DNA from: Treponema sp.
GTDB lineage: Bacteria; Spirochaetota; Spirochaetia; Treponematales; Treponemataceae
NCBI GenBank assembly: GCA_017534445.1
Contig: JAFXWC010000071.1
Location: 1 to 64,000, forward strand
Length of the DNA stretch: 64,000 bases
Direction of reading: 5' to 3'
The stretch's first letter is position 1, and every line of letters begins with the position of its first letter. A program made the translations under genes and the position numbers. A model generated the notes under the pieces. It did no database searches and was not told the DNA's origin. It was given only the letters and a program-made list of their open reading frames with translations. Positions 53,083-61,945 of the stretch are shown here, in pieces.

Positions 53083-53262
53083 TATACAGGCCTAATGCAT
53101 CAAGATTATTCTTTCACATACTTTTCATTAACCCAATGAACCGAAAACATAATCAATCATTTTGGCGGTATCTTTTGCAATTCGTGCAAACAGAATTCTG
53201 TTTGCGACCAGAGCCTTGATAATACTATCTTTATTGCATGAACTAAATTAGATTTTCCTGCC

Positions 53263-54990
53263 TCACACCAGTTTGGCGGCTTCTTCTATTGAAACAGGTT
53301 TGCCCCAGAGGTAGCCTTGGATAAAGTCGCAGCCTATAGAAGTCAGGGTTTGGAGCTGGGCTTCAGTTTCAACACCTTCGGAAATTACTTCAAACTTCAT
53401 TACGTGGCCTATGTTTACAATTGTGGCAACGTACTGCTTGGAGGCTTCGCTTGAATTGAGCGGGTCTATAAAGGCCTTGTCTATTTTTAGAAGGTCAGCG
53501 GGCAACTTGTTCAGGTAGTTCAAGGAAGAATACCCGGTTCCAAAATCGTCTATGGCAATTTTTATGCCCATGTCCTTTATTTCTTTTATGCGCTCAAGTG
53601 CCTTGTCTACGGAATCTATCATGATTGATTCGGTTATCTCAAGTTCCAAATGCCTTGCAGGAACCCCGGATGAGCTTATGAGTTCTTTTATTTCTTCTAT
53701 AAAATTATTTTTCATAAGATGGCGCACGGAAACGTTAAAGCCCACAATGATATCACTTTCTTTTTTTGCAAGTATGTCTGCAAGGAAAGATACAACCTGT
53801 TTAAAGACGGTTATGTCCACCCGGTCAATAAGGCCTGTCTTTTCTGCAACCGGAATGAATTCCGCAGGGCTTATCATGGAACCGTCCAAGTCTTTCATAC
53901 GGGCAAGTGCCTCAAAGCCACGCAGCTTGTGATTCATGTCGTACTGGGGCTGAAGGTTCAGGTAAATGCCGTTGTTTTCCAGGGCACTTCTTATTTTGCG
54001 CTCGGTTTCCAGGGTGTGCTCAGTCCTCATCAGTTCGGGAACAAAGCGGATTATGCCGTTGCCTCCGTTCTGCTTCTTAAGGTTGTGCATGGCAGCATCC
54101 GCGCAGGAAAGCAGGAAGGTTCCGTTGTTTGCATCAGCAGGGAATTCCGCATAGCCAAAGCAGGCCGTAAGAAAGTAGTCGCAGTTGTCTATGGTGATTG
54201 TCTTTTCAAGCTCAGACTTGTAGGCGTTGATTGTGTCCAAAAGCATGCCGTCAGACTTGTAGCATCTGATTATAAGGGTAAACTCGTCTCCGCTAAAACG
54301 GGTAACAAAGTCAACAGTCTGGGTTTTCCCTGAGTCTGCAAGCTTTTTCCAGCGGGAAGCCACTTCCGTAAGAACCTTGTTACCAACTTCGTGCCCCATT
54401 GTGTCGTTAATGCCCTTAAAATTGTTAAGGTCTATGGAAACAACCGCAAAATGGGGCTCGCGTTTTATGAATTCTTCCAGAAGCTCCGTACAGGCAAAGC
54501 GGTTGGGAAGTCCAGTTAGGCTGTCGGTAATAGCCTGGTGCTGGATGCGCTGCTGGTAGTTACGCAAGGCTATGTTGCTGACAAATATTATAGTAATGGC
54601 AATGAGCGTAAAGATGTTGGAAAAGATGCCCGGAATGGCGGTGTAATTTTTCATTACGATCAGGCGCATGAGCATTATGGGAAACTGGGTTAGCAGTATG
54701 GCTACCGCCGTAATGTAGCCTGGCTTTCTAAAGAAAACCACAAGAAAGATTATGCAAAGGTTTGCCACTGACGAAAAAACGCCGGTAAAGATTGAATATG
54801 GAATTGGGTTGCCAAAAACACTAAAGATGCCGTCGTTCATGCCAATCTTAAAGACCAATAAGGTTGCAAGTGCATAGAGTAGAAGTATAAATGCAAAGGC
54901 TGTCCAAGGTGCTTGCTTGCGGCTATAAAGGCTGTCAAGGGCATTGTTTATGTTCTTGTTGCCGTCAAGCGCGACATCATCATTCTTCAT
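53263..54990 (-). CDS. Membrane GGDEF-EAL protein, EAL motifs intact
   Basis: 575 aa from the ATG at 54990 (GAAGGGAG upstream). Five to six membrane segments (about 20-150) are followed by a GGDEF domain with TDSLTGLPNR and RFSGDEFTLI (SGDEF in place of GGDEF) and a full EAL domain: FEALARM, NVSVRHL, ELEITES, IDDFGTGYSSL, LLKIDKAF, SEGVETEAQL and FIQGYLWGKP. All usual EAL ligands are present, so c-di-GMP hydrolysis is likely; cyclase activity is possible with SGDEF. A minus-strand extended -10 TGATATAAT lies at 55043-55035. Confidence 0.9.
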   Translation of the reverse strand: MKNDDVALDGNKNINNALDSLYSRKQAPWTAFAFILLLYALATLLVFKIGMNDGIFSVFGNPIPYSIFTGVFSSVANLCIIFLVVFFRKPGYITAVAILLTQFPIMLMRLIVMKNYTAIPGIFSNIFTLIAITIIFVSNIALRNYQQRIQHQAITDSLTGLPNRFACTELLEEFIKREPHFAVVSIDLNNFKGINDTMGHEVGNKVLTEVASRWKKLADSGKTQTVDFVTRFSGDEFTLIIRCYKSDGMLLDTINAYKSELEKTITIDNCDYFLTACFGYAEFPADANNGTFLLSCADAAMHNLKKQNGGNGIIRFVPELMRTEHTLETERKIRSALENNGIYLNLQPQYDMNHKLRGFEALARMKDLDGSMISPAEFIPVAEKTGLIDRVDITVFKQVVSFLADILAKKESDIIVGFNVSVRHLMKNNFIEEIKELISSSGVPARHLELEITESIMIDSVDKALERIKEIKDMGIKIAIDDFGTGYSSLNYLNKLPADLLKIDKAFIDPLNSSEASKQYVATIVNIGHVMKFEVISEGVETEAQLQTLTSIGCDFIQGYLWGKPVSIEEAAKLV

Positions 54991-55034
54991 GCATGTTCTC
55001 CCTTCAGGGTATTGGCCCTTAATGCTTAGCATCT

Positions 55035-55043
55035 ATTATATCA
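55035..55043 (-). promoter_or_regulatory. Extended -10 promoter of the GGDEF-EAL gene
   Basis: TGATATAAT on the minus strand, identical to the hsdR and hsdS boxes, 44 nt before the ATG at 54990. Confidence 0.6.
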
Positions 55044-55222
55044 TGGTTATAGCGAAAAGAAAAGGGTTGTACGGAAAAGTACGCACAACAAGTGCAAAAC
55101 CTTATGAAACAGGGATAGCATTAATTTTAACAGGAAAAGCACTTCCATTCCGTCTCCATTACAATGCTTTTCCGTCCCTTGAAAATATATACAAAAGGAA
55201 GAAAATCGTGTAAAATTGGGGT

Positions 55223-56155
55223 ATGGATAATGATTTTGACTTTGTGATTGTTGGCGCAGGTCCGGCGGGCATGGCGGCGGCACAGTATGCTTCCCGCGGA
55301 GGGCTAAAGACGCTGCTTTTGGACGCAGGGCTTCCCGGCGGACAGGTGGCAATGATTTTTAACCTGGAAAATTATCCCGGATTTTTTCCTGCAGCAAATG
55401 GCTTTGACTTCATTGCAAAGATGAAGGCCCAGGCAGAATCCTTTGGCGCGACAATTTTGCAGGCACAAGTTTCTTCTATAGATAAGATTCAGAATGATTA
55501 TTCAGTAAAAACTTCTGCCGGAACTTTTACCGCACCAGCAGTCCTTCTTGCTACGGGGGCAGACCACAGGAAGCTTGGCATACCCGGCGAAAAGGAATTT
55601 TTTGGCCGCGGTGTTTCCTACTGCGCTACCTGCGACGGCCCATTTTTCCGCAACAAAAAAATCGTGGTTGTTGGCGGCGGAGACAGCGCTTGCGACGAGG
55701 CAACCTATCTTTCAACAATAGGCCATGTGACCATCGTTCACCGCAAGGGCTCTTTTAGGGCACAAGAGGCGGTTGCAAAAAGGGTGCTTTCAAATCCTGC
55801 CATTACGGTAAAATTCAACTCAAATGTAACGGCTGTTCTGGGAGATTCAAAGGTTTCTTCCGTTGAGCTTACGGACACGCTTACAGGAGAAAAGTCAAAC
55901 CTTGCAACAGACGCAGTCTTTGTTTCCGTGGGAATGCTTCCGCGTACAGAGCTTCTTTCAACCCTTAAAAAAGATGAAGGCGGCTACATAATCACCAACG
56001 AAGACATGGAAACTTCTATACCGGGTCTTTACGCAGCCGGAGACGTCCGCTCCAAGAGCTTTAGGCAGGTGGTTACGGCATGCGCAGACGGTGCAATAGC
56101 CGCAAATTCAGCACAAAAATTCATAAGAAAAATGCGCGGGGAAGAATACAAATGA
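55223..56155 (+). CDS. trxB: Thioredoxin reductase
   Basis: 310 aa. Reduces thioredoxin with NADPH through FAD. FAD motif FVIVGAGPAGMAAAQYA; redox pair Cys134-Ala-Thr-Cys137 (SYCATCDGPFF); NADPH motif VVGGGDSACDEATYL followed by VHRKGSFRA; and C-terminal GLYAAGDVRSKSFRQV. Complete. TAAAAT (55211-55216) ends 6 nt before the ATG, so the message may be leaderless. The stop overlaps the start of the GH3 gene (ATGA). Confidence 0.95.
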   Translation: MDNDFDFVIVGAGPAGMAAAQYASRGGLKTLLLDAGLPGGQVAMIFNLENYPGFFPAANGFDFIAKMKAQAESFGATILQAQVSSIDKIQNDYSVKTSAGTFTAPAVLLATGADHRKLGIPGEKEFFGRGVSYCATCDGPFFRNKKIVVVGGGDSACDEATYLSTIGHVTIVHRKGSFRAQEAVAKRVLSNPAITVKFNSNVTAVLGDSKVSSVELTDTLTGEKSNLATDAVFVSVGMLPRTELLSTLKKDEGGYIITNEDMETSIPGLYAAGDVRSKSFRQVVTACADGAIAANSAQKFIRKMRGEEYK

Positions 56156-57966
56156 AATTTCCGCAGGTAATAAAATTTAGCAAAAAAAAGTCATCATCTC
56201 TTGTACTGGCACTGCTTCTCCTGCTTACACCGGCACTTGAAAGCCAGTCCGTAGACCTTATGCAAAAGAAGGCCCAGACATCGGGAACAGGACAAACTCT
56301 CCTGCACACCGACAAAGAAAGGGAAAGCCTTGCCGCAAAGCTTCCAGAAAAGATTGACTTTTGGACAAAGGCAGACAACGACGTACTTGCCCAGGCACTT
56401 GTAGACCGCATGGACAACGCAGAACTTCTTTCGCAGATTCTGATGTTCGGCTGGGCTGGAGCAGAACCAAATGCCCTTTTGCACCAGTGGGTTACGCAGA
56501 GGGGGCTTGGCAGCGTAAAAGTCTTTGGTTGGAACACGGACAACATTCATCAGGTTGCGCGGGTAATAAAGATGCTACAGACAGAGGCGGCGGCCCGTCC
56601 CTACAAGATTCCGCTCTTTGTTGCAACAGACCAGGAAGGCGGCTGGATTCGCCACGTAAAGGGTTCCACTTCCGAAACACCCGGCAACATGGCAATCGGT
56701 GCTTCAGGCTACCCTATGGACGCATATTATTCTTCCTATTATATCAACAAGGAAATAAGCGCACTTGGAATTAACATGAACTTTGCCCCATCGGTAGACC
56801 TTTACACAAACCTTGACTCAACAATCATCGGTTCACGCTCCTTTGGTTCAGACGCAGACAAGGCAGGCATCTTTGGAGAGGCATTTTCTCAGGGTTCAAT
56901 AGATGCGGGGGTGATTCCAACAGCCAAGCACTTTCCCGGCCACGGAGACACAAGCTTGGACAGCCACGGAAAGCTTCCAGAAATTCAAATTGACTACAAC
57001 ACCCTTGTTTCCCGCGAGCTAAAGCCTTTTGAATACCTTATAAAAGCAAGGATTCCAGCGATAATGAGCGGACACCTTATGTTCCCCCAGATAGACAATA
57101 ACCCGGCAAGCCTTTCAAAAAAAATGCTTACCGACATCTTGCGCGGAGAGATGGGCTACGACGGACTTATCATTACGGACGACATGATGATGTACGGTGC
57201 ATGGGCTTTTGCAGGAACTTTGAGCCGTGCGGTTACAATGGCAATAGAAGCCGGCAACGACATAATCCTCTCCTCTTCTACAGCAGGATTGGGAGACAGC
57301 CTTTGGACCCAGAACATAAGCAAGATGAATACAGACAAGGCCTTCCGCGCAAGGGTAAAGGACGCAGCCTACAGGGTTATTTTTGCAAAGCTGAATTATT
57401 TCAAGAGCGACAACTACGCCCCACTCTACCCCGACGAGTCCCAGATTGATTCCCTTATTCCAGACCGCGAAGGACAAAAATTCTTTCTTTCACAGGCATG
57501 CCGCTCAATAAGCCTTTACAAAAAGGGCAGCGAATTTCCCTTCAAAAACCAGGAAGGCGGCAGGGTTCTTATTGCAGGACCTTTCGTTGATTTTTTAAAG
57601 GAAGGAAAAAAACGCTACCAGGGGGCAGATTCCTACTACTTTGCATACGGACTTACAGAAGACCAGAGCAACCTGAATGAATGGAACGCCTCTAACCTTA
57701 CAAGCGTTGCTTCTGCATACGACACAATTATCATAAACGTGTTTGACGCACACTCGGCTTCCATTGCAAAACGCCTGCGCAATTCAAGGAAGAGGGTAAT
57801 CATCATGTCCACAATGTCTCCTGTTACCATACTGGACGACTTTGACTGGGCAGACACAATTCTCTGCGGCTACAGCTGGTCATCATACTCCTACCAGGCA
57901 ATCTTTGCAGCCCTAAGAGGAGACTTTACGCCACAGGGAATAATACCGCTGGAGATAAACAAATGA
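56152..57966 (+). CDS. Glycoside hydrolase family 3, NagZ-like beta-N-acetylhexosaminidase, exported
   Basis: 604 aa from the ATG at 56152, which overlaps the trxB stop as ATGA. N-terminal membrane or signal segment (SSSLVLALLLLLTPALESQS). The GH3 barrel shows ATDQEGGWIRHVKG, KHFPGHGDTSLDSHGKLPEI with the Asp270-x-His272 dyad used by NagZ-type enzymes as acid/base, and the nucleophile Asp343 in LIITDDMMMYGAW. The C-terminal ~150 residues form a second domain. It would trim GlcNAc from peptidoglycan in the periplasm or outside, unlike cytosolic NagZ. Confidence 0.87.
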   Translation: MKFPQVIKFSKKKSSSLVLALLLLLTPALESQSVDLMQKKAQTSGTGQTLLHTDKERESLAAKLPEKIDFWTKADNDVLAQALVDRMDNAELLSQILMFGWAGAEPNALLHQWVTQRGLGSVKVFGWNTDNIHQVARVIKMLQTEAAARPYKIPLFVATDQEGGWIRHVKGSTSETPGNMAIGASGYPMDAYYSSYYINKEISALGINMNFAPSVDLYTNLDSTIIGSRSFGSDADKAGIFGEAFSQGSIDAGVIPTAKHFPGHGDTSLDSHGKLPEIQIDYNTLVSRELKPFEYLIKARIPAIMSGHLMFPQIDNNPASLSKKMLTDILRGEMGYDGLIITDDMMMYGAWAFAGTLSRAVTMAIEAGNDIILSSSTAGLGDSLWTQNISKMNTDKAFRARVKDAAYRVIFAKLNYFKSDNYAPLYPDESQIDSLIPDREGQKFFLSQACRSISLYKKGSEFPFKNQEGGRVLIAGPFVDFLKEGKKRYQGADSYYFAYGLTEDQSNLNEWNASNLTSVASAYDTIIINVFDAHSASIAKRLRNSRKRVIIMSTMSPVTILDDFDWADTILCGYSWSSYSYQAIFAALRGDFTPQGIIPLEINK

Positions 57967-58571
57967 GCATGGAACACGGATCTGGAACAATGGCAGAAAA
58001 CATCCCCGGAAGCATTCACGAAAATACAGAGGAAAAAATCCGCGCAGAAGTGGAGGCCCGCTTTTTTGCCCAAAACAAAAACTTTATCTGGACCCCCATG
58101 AACACAGAAAAAATCAAGAGCCTGATTCTTGAAATAAACAGGAAGATGAACAGCCTCTACGACAAGGTGCAGATTCTAAAGCAGGATTTTGATTCCGGTG
58201 CAGAAAAGGGGATTGAGCTTTACAAAGAGTATATAATAGAAGGCTCCCTCTTGTATGAAGGACACGGCGACTTAATCGATGTAACGCCAGAACAAATGCA
58301 CTATCTTTCTGAATATGGAATAAAGGGACAAAGAAACATTTACGCTTCCCACCAGAAAATTGAAGACCGTGCCAACCAGCTCTTTTTAGGAAAGGACGTA
58401 AACTGGAACACGGACATTTTTGACCGCCCAGAATTCAAACACTTGCCGGTTTGCTACTATGTGAATTCCGTCTTTTTCCAGAGCAAGACTTATTCCTTGC
58501 AAGACATGCTTTCCATGGAAAACGATGAATTCAAATATCACATTGAAGTTTACTTTGACCCCGAATCTTGA
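57963..58571 (+). CDS. Protein of unknown function
   Basis: 202 aa; ATG at 57963 overlaps the GH3 stop (ATGA), so it is the third gene of the trxB operon. No signal peptide or membrane segment. Charged and helical in the middle (EKIKSLILEINRKMNSLYDK, VQILKQDFDSGAEKG); the C-terminal part is Tyr/Phe-rich (LPVCYYVNSVFFQSKTYSLQ). No family recognised. The 3' end overlaps the convergent TraB-family gene by 22 nt. Confidence 0.65.
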   Translation: MSMEHGSGTMAENIPGSIHENTEEKIRAEVEARFFAQNKNFIWTPMNTEKIKSLILEINRKMNSLYDKVQILKQDFDSGAEKGIELYKEYIIEGSLLYEGHGDLIDVTPEQMHYLSEYGIKGQRNIYASHQKIEDRANQLFLGKDVNWNTDIFDRPEFKHLPVCYYVNSVFFQSKTYSLQDMLSMENDEFKYHIEVYFDPES

Positions 58572-59530
58572 ACCACGGTTGGTGAACCCGCAGCGCAGCT
58601 TCCAGCGGCCTGCCGAATCAGCCCCCACTCTTCCAGGTAGGCAAAGACGGATTTTTCTCCAACCCAGTGGGCAGCACCAGCGTACACAAAAGTGGTTCCT
58701 CCCATCTCCATATAAGACTGAATTCTTTTTGCCCACTTTTCGTTGCGCTCGTCTTCACTTGTAAGTTCTTCCAGTTTTTTTGGGTCTCCGGAAAGATATG
58801 CTTCGTAGAGATTCTTTGCGGCAGAGTTCATCTCTTCCTTGAATTTTTCTGCGTCTATTCCTTCAAGGATTTCCTTTAGCTGGCCAAGCTGCTCTTCGTA
58901 AGTTCCACCGCTTATGGAATCCAGCTGCTCCTGCAAAGTTTCAAGGCCAAGGATTTCCCTGTTTTCTTCCTTTGCAAACTTGGCAAAATATTCGTCCAGC
59001 GAAAAATCTGCCGAAAGTTCCGACTGGGCTTGGGGGGAAGAACAAAGGGCAAGTATCATGCACCAGGGTTCAAGAAGGGTAAGAAAATCAATACTCTCCT
59101 GGTCCAGTATAAGGCGGAGCTTTTCCTTCTCTTCTGCGGTAAGATTTTTTGTAACGACACGACCTTCTGCCTTGGAAAAACTGTGGGTGGTCCTTTCCCT
59201 TAGTTCATCAGAAAATTTTTCCAGGTCGGAAGCGCTAAGCTCTGCAACTATTCTGTCCGAAGCACGGAATGCCTGCAGCACCCTTTTTTCCAGCGGATAA
59301 AGCCTTGCATCCCCAACGTGGATTGTTCCCTGAATGTATACGGTAAATTTCTTTCCCAGAGAATTGTAGCCCCGGATTCTCCAGAGCATTCTTTCCTCTT
59401 CTTTTTCCAGCAGGGGAGTATCGTATCCAAAAAGACGAGAGGCTGCTTCCGAAAGCGAGACACATGATGTTGCCGCAAAAAGAACTGCCAGTAAGCCAAG
59501 CAGGACTGCGAGCCTAAGCCTAACACTCAC
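58550..59530 (-). CDS. TraB/GumN-family lipoprotein (paralogue 2)
   Basis: 326 aa; GTG start at 59530 overlaps the stop of the upstream paralogue (GTGA). Signal with lipobox ATSC (LGLLAVLFAATSCVSLSE). TraB/GumN marks: VYIQGTIHVGDARLYPLEKR, DRIVAELSASDLEKF and FVYAGAAHWVGEKSVFAYLE. The two GxxH motifs (GTIHVG and GAAHWVG) match the metal-binding sites proposed for the Tiki/TraB fold, known as metalloproteases. Substrate unknown. Extends ~15 residues beyond its paralogue. Confidence 0.85.
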   Translation of the reverse strand: MSVRLRLAVLLGLLAVLFAATSCVSLSEAASRLFGYDTPLLEKEEERMLWRIRGYNSLGKKFTVYIQGTIHVGDARLYPLEKRVLQAFRASDRIVAELSASDLEKFSDELRERTTHSFSKAEGRVVTKNLTAEEKEKLRLILDQESIDFLTLLEPWCMILALCSSPQAQSELSADFSLDEYFAKFAKEENREILGLETLQEQLDSISGGTYEEQLGQLKEILEGIDAEKFKEEMNSAAKNLYEAYLSGDPKKLEELTSEDERNEKWAKRIQSYMEMGGTTFVYAGAAHWVGEKSVFAYLEEWGLIRQAAGSCAAGSPTVVQDSGSK

Positions 59531-60540
59531 TCGATTGTGCCCTGTTTGCGGAGATAGTCAAAGACGGAATTCTTTCCAACCCAGTGGGCTGCTCCAGCAT
59601 AGATGAATGTGCTTCCGCCATTTTCCAAAAATTCCTTTATGTCTTTTGCCCAGTCTTCGTTGCGCTTGTCGTAGACCAGCTTTTTGTATTCCTCACCAAA
59701 GTCCCCGTATTCCGCAATGTCGCTTTCATTTGAAGCATCCGAGATGGAGGCTAGCTTTTCAACGTCACCTGCAAGATAGGCATCGTAAAGGGCCTTGAGT
59801 TCCACCCGTGTTTCTTCCTTTGACTTTTCGTCGGAACATTCCTTTATAGAAGATTTTAGTATGGTAAGCTGCTGTTCGTAAGTTCCAAAGGTAAGTATGT
59901 CAATCTGAACCTGAATGTCGTCCAGGCCCACGACTTTGCGCGCGGCATCATTGGCAAGCTTTAGAAAGTAGTTGTCAACAGAATATTCATAAGTAAGTTC
60001 AGTCGTCTCCTGAATTGTCTTTTCCAACAGTGTCAGGGCTGCAACCCAAGGCTCCGCTCCGTCAATCATGGCAAAGGCCTGTGGGCTTCCCAAGAGGGAA
60101 TTCATTGTCTCTATTTCTTCCGGGCTAAGGCAGGCGCTGACTTTTTTTCCGTCTGCTTTTAGAAAGCTTTCCTGAACAAGGCGCATGGCATAAAACTGCA
60201 TGTTTTGCATGTCGTCTTTTGAAAGTTCCCCTGCTATACGGTCTGCATTGTTAAAGGCATCGAGAACTTCCTTGTCCAAGGGATAGAGTTCTTTGGAGCC
60301 AACATGAATCGTTCCCTGAATGTATACTACGGAAGGATTTCCATTTTTGTCCGTTCCGCTAATCTTCCAGAACATGCGGGGCTTTTCTTTTGTAAGCGTT
60401 GCCTTTTGTACAGAAGCTTTTTCCGAAGCGGAAGCCTTTGCACTTGAAGCACTTTCCTTTGCAAAAGAATTTGTGCAGAAAAGAAATGCCGCTGCAAAAA
60501 GAATGAATAAGGATTTGCAAAACTTTTTTCTTATAAACAT
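59527..60540 (-). CDS. TraB/GumN-family secreted protein (paralogue 1)
   Basis: 337 aa from the ATG at 60540 (GGAGAAG just before). Signal peptide MFIRKKFCKSLFILFAAAFL, then a Ser/Ala/Lys-rich linker (SASSAKASASEKASVQKA). VYIQGTIHVGSKELYPLDKE, DRIAGELSKDD and FIYAGAAHWVGKNSVFDYLR repeat the motifs of its neighbour. The two are clearly a tandem duplication in one operon. Unlike paralogue 2, it has no lipobox cysteine at the signal end, so it may be soluble in the periplasm. Confidence 0.85.
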   Translation of the reverse strand: MFIRKKFCKSLFILFAAAFLFCTNSFAKESASSAKASASEKASVQKATLTKEKPRMFWKISGTDKNGNPSVVYIQGTIHVGSKELYPLDKEVLDAFNNADRIAGELSKDDMQNMQFYAMRLVQESFLKADGKKVSACLSPEEIETMNSLLGSPQAFAMIDGAEPWVAALTLLEKTIQETTELTYEYSVDNYFLKLANDAARKVVGLDDIQVQIDILTFGTYEQQLTILKSSIKECSDEKSKEETRVELKALYDAYLAGDVEKLASISDASNESDIAEYGDFGEEYKKLVYDKRNEDWAKDIKEFLENGGSTFIYAGAAHWVGKNSVFDYLRKQGTIE

Positions 60541-60614
60541 ACTCTTCTCCAAATAGTTTACAATTTTATTATCAAAATCAACCTACGCTATCCCAATAAA
60601 AACTACCCTAAATA

Positions 60615-60643
60615 TTGTAAAAATTCAATAGAAATGGCATAAT
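60615..60643 (+). promoter_or_regulatory. Promoter of the lysA-lepB pair, predicted leaderless
   Basis: TTGTAA (60615-60620), 17-bp spacer and CATAAT (60638-60643) with an extended TG at 60635-60636. The expected start site falls on or next to the ATG at 60651. Confidence 0.6.
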
Positions 60644-60650
60644 ATGCGCT

Positions 60651-61919
60651 ATGAATACATTTCCTTTAAAAAATGAAGAGCTCAAGGAGCTTGTAAAAAA
60701 ATATCCCACGCCATTTTATCTTTATGATGAAAAAGGCATTGTAGAAAACATCCGCTACTTTACAAAGGCATTTTCTATCTTCCCAAAATTCCGCGAATTT
60801 TTTGCGGTAAAGGCTTGCCCCAACCCATACATCCTTAAAATTTTGGAAAAGGAAGGATGCGGCGCAGACTGTTCAAGCCTTCCAGAACTTATTCTTGCCC
60901 AAAAGAGCGGCATGACCGGCCACATGGTAATGTTCACAAGCAACGACACTCCGGCAGAGGAATTCATTCTTGCGGCAAAACAGGGTAACATCATAAACTT
61001 TGACGACATAACCCACGTTGAATTTGTGCGCAATGCCCTTGGCGGAACCCTTCCAGACACGGTATGCTTCCGCTACAACCCTGGCTCAGAAAAGCACGGC
61101 GGAAATTCAATTATCGGTAAGCCGGAAGAAGCAAAGTACGGTCTTACAAAGGAACAGATGATTGAAGGCTACAAGCTTTGCAAAAAGTACGGTGTAAAGC
61201 ACTTTGGCCTGCACACGATGGTTGCCTCCAACGAGCTGAACCCAGACTTCTTTGCAGACACAGCCCGCATTGTTTTTGACATGGTGCTCCTTGTTCAGAA
61301 GGAAGTTGGCGTAAACATAGAATTTGTAGACCTTGGCGGTGGCGTTGGTATTCCATACAAGCCTGAGCAGAAGAAGGTTGACCTTGAATACGTTGCAAAA
61401 GAAATAAGGAAGCTCTACGACCAGATGATTGTTCCCGCAGGTCTTGACCCAATGGGCATTAGCTTTGAATGCGGAAGACCAATCACTGGCCCTTACGGCT
61501 GGCTTGTAACTACGGCTATCCACGAAAAGCACATCTACCGCGACTACATTGGTTGCGATGCCTGCATGGCAGACCTGATGAGGCCTGGTATGTACGGAGC
61601 ATGGCACGGAATAACGGTAAGCGGAAAAGAAAATGCTCCGGCTGACCACGTTTACGACGTTACGGGAAGCCTCTGCGAAAACTGCGACAAGTTTACAGTG
61701 CAGCGTTCACTTCCAAAGATAGACAAGGGAGATTTGCTCATCATCCACGATGCGGGTGCCCACGGAAGAAGCATGGGATTCAACTACAACGGAAAACTCC
61801 GCGCAGGTGAACTCTTGCTTAGGAGTGACGGTTCCGTAATGCAGATCCGCAGAAGGGAAACGGTGGAAGACTACTTTGCAACTCTTGACTTTGCAGGACT
61901 TGACTCCTTCAAGGCATAA
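60651..61919 (+). CDS. lysA: Diaminopimelate decarboxylase-like PLP enzyme
   Basis: 422 aa, fold III PLP decarboxylase. PLP lysine Lys54 in EFFAVKACPNPY; GGGVGIPY and SFECGRPITGPYGW (EPGR-type phosphate and substrate loop); C-terminal SLCENCDKF, IIHDAGAHGRSMGFNYNG and LRAGELLLRSDG. These fit DAP decarboxylase (last step of lysine synthesis), though relatives acting on carboxynorspermidine or other diamino acids share the fold, and GRP replaces the usual PGR order. It is followed after 26 bp by lepB. Start by the leaderless-type promoter. Confidence 0.87.
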   Translation: MNTFPLKNEELKELVKKYPTPFYLYDEKGIVENIRYFTKAFSIFPKFREFFAVKACPNPYILKILEKEGCGADCSSLPELILAQKSGMTGHMVMFTSNDTPAEEFILAAKQGNIINFDDITHVEFVRNALGGTLPDTVCFRYNPGSEKHGGNSIIGKPEEAKYGLTKEQMIEGYKLCKKYGVKHFGLHTMVASNELNPDFFADTARIVFDMVLLVQKEVGVNIEFVDLGGGVGIPYKPEQKKVDLEYVAKEIRKLYDQMIVPAGLDPMGISFECGRPITGPYGWLVTTAIHEKHIYRDYIGCDACMADLMRPGMYGAWHGITVSGKENAPADHVYDVTGSLCENCDKFTVQRSLPKIDKGDLLIIHDAGAHGRSMGFNYNGKLRAGELLLRSDGSVMQIRRRETVEDYFATLDFAGLDSFKA

Positions 61920-61945
61920 GGAATTTTAAGGCACAAGGAACTTTT

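Noticed and set aside
53083..53262. Remnant gene between the toxin-antitoxin pair and the GGDEF-EAL gene
   Set aside because: No open frame or recognisable similarity; I see nothing in this interval.
53719..54333. 204-codon open frame antisense to the GGDEF-EAL gene
   Set aside because: Lies entirely within an intact gene with strong domain evidence.
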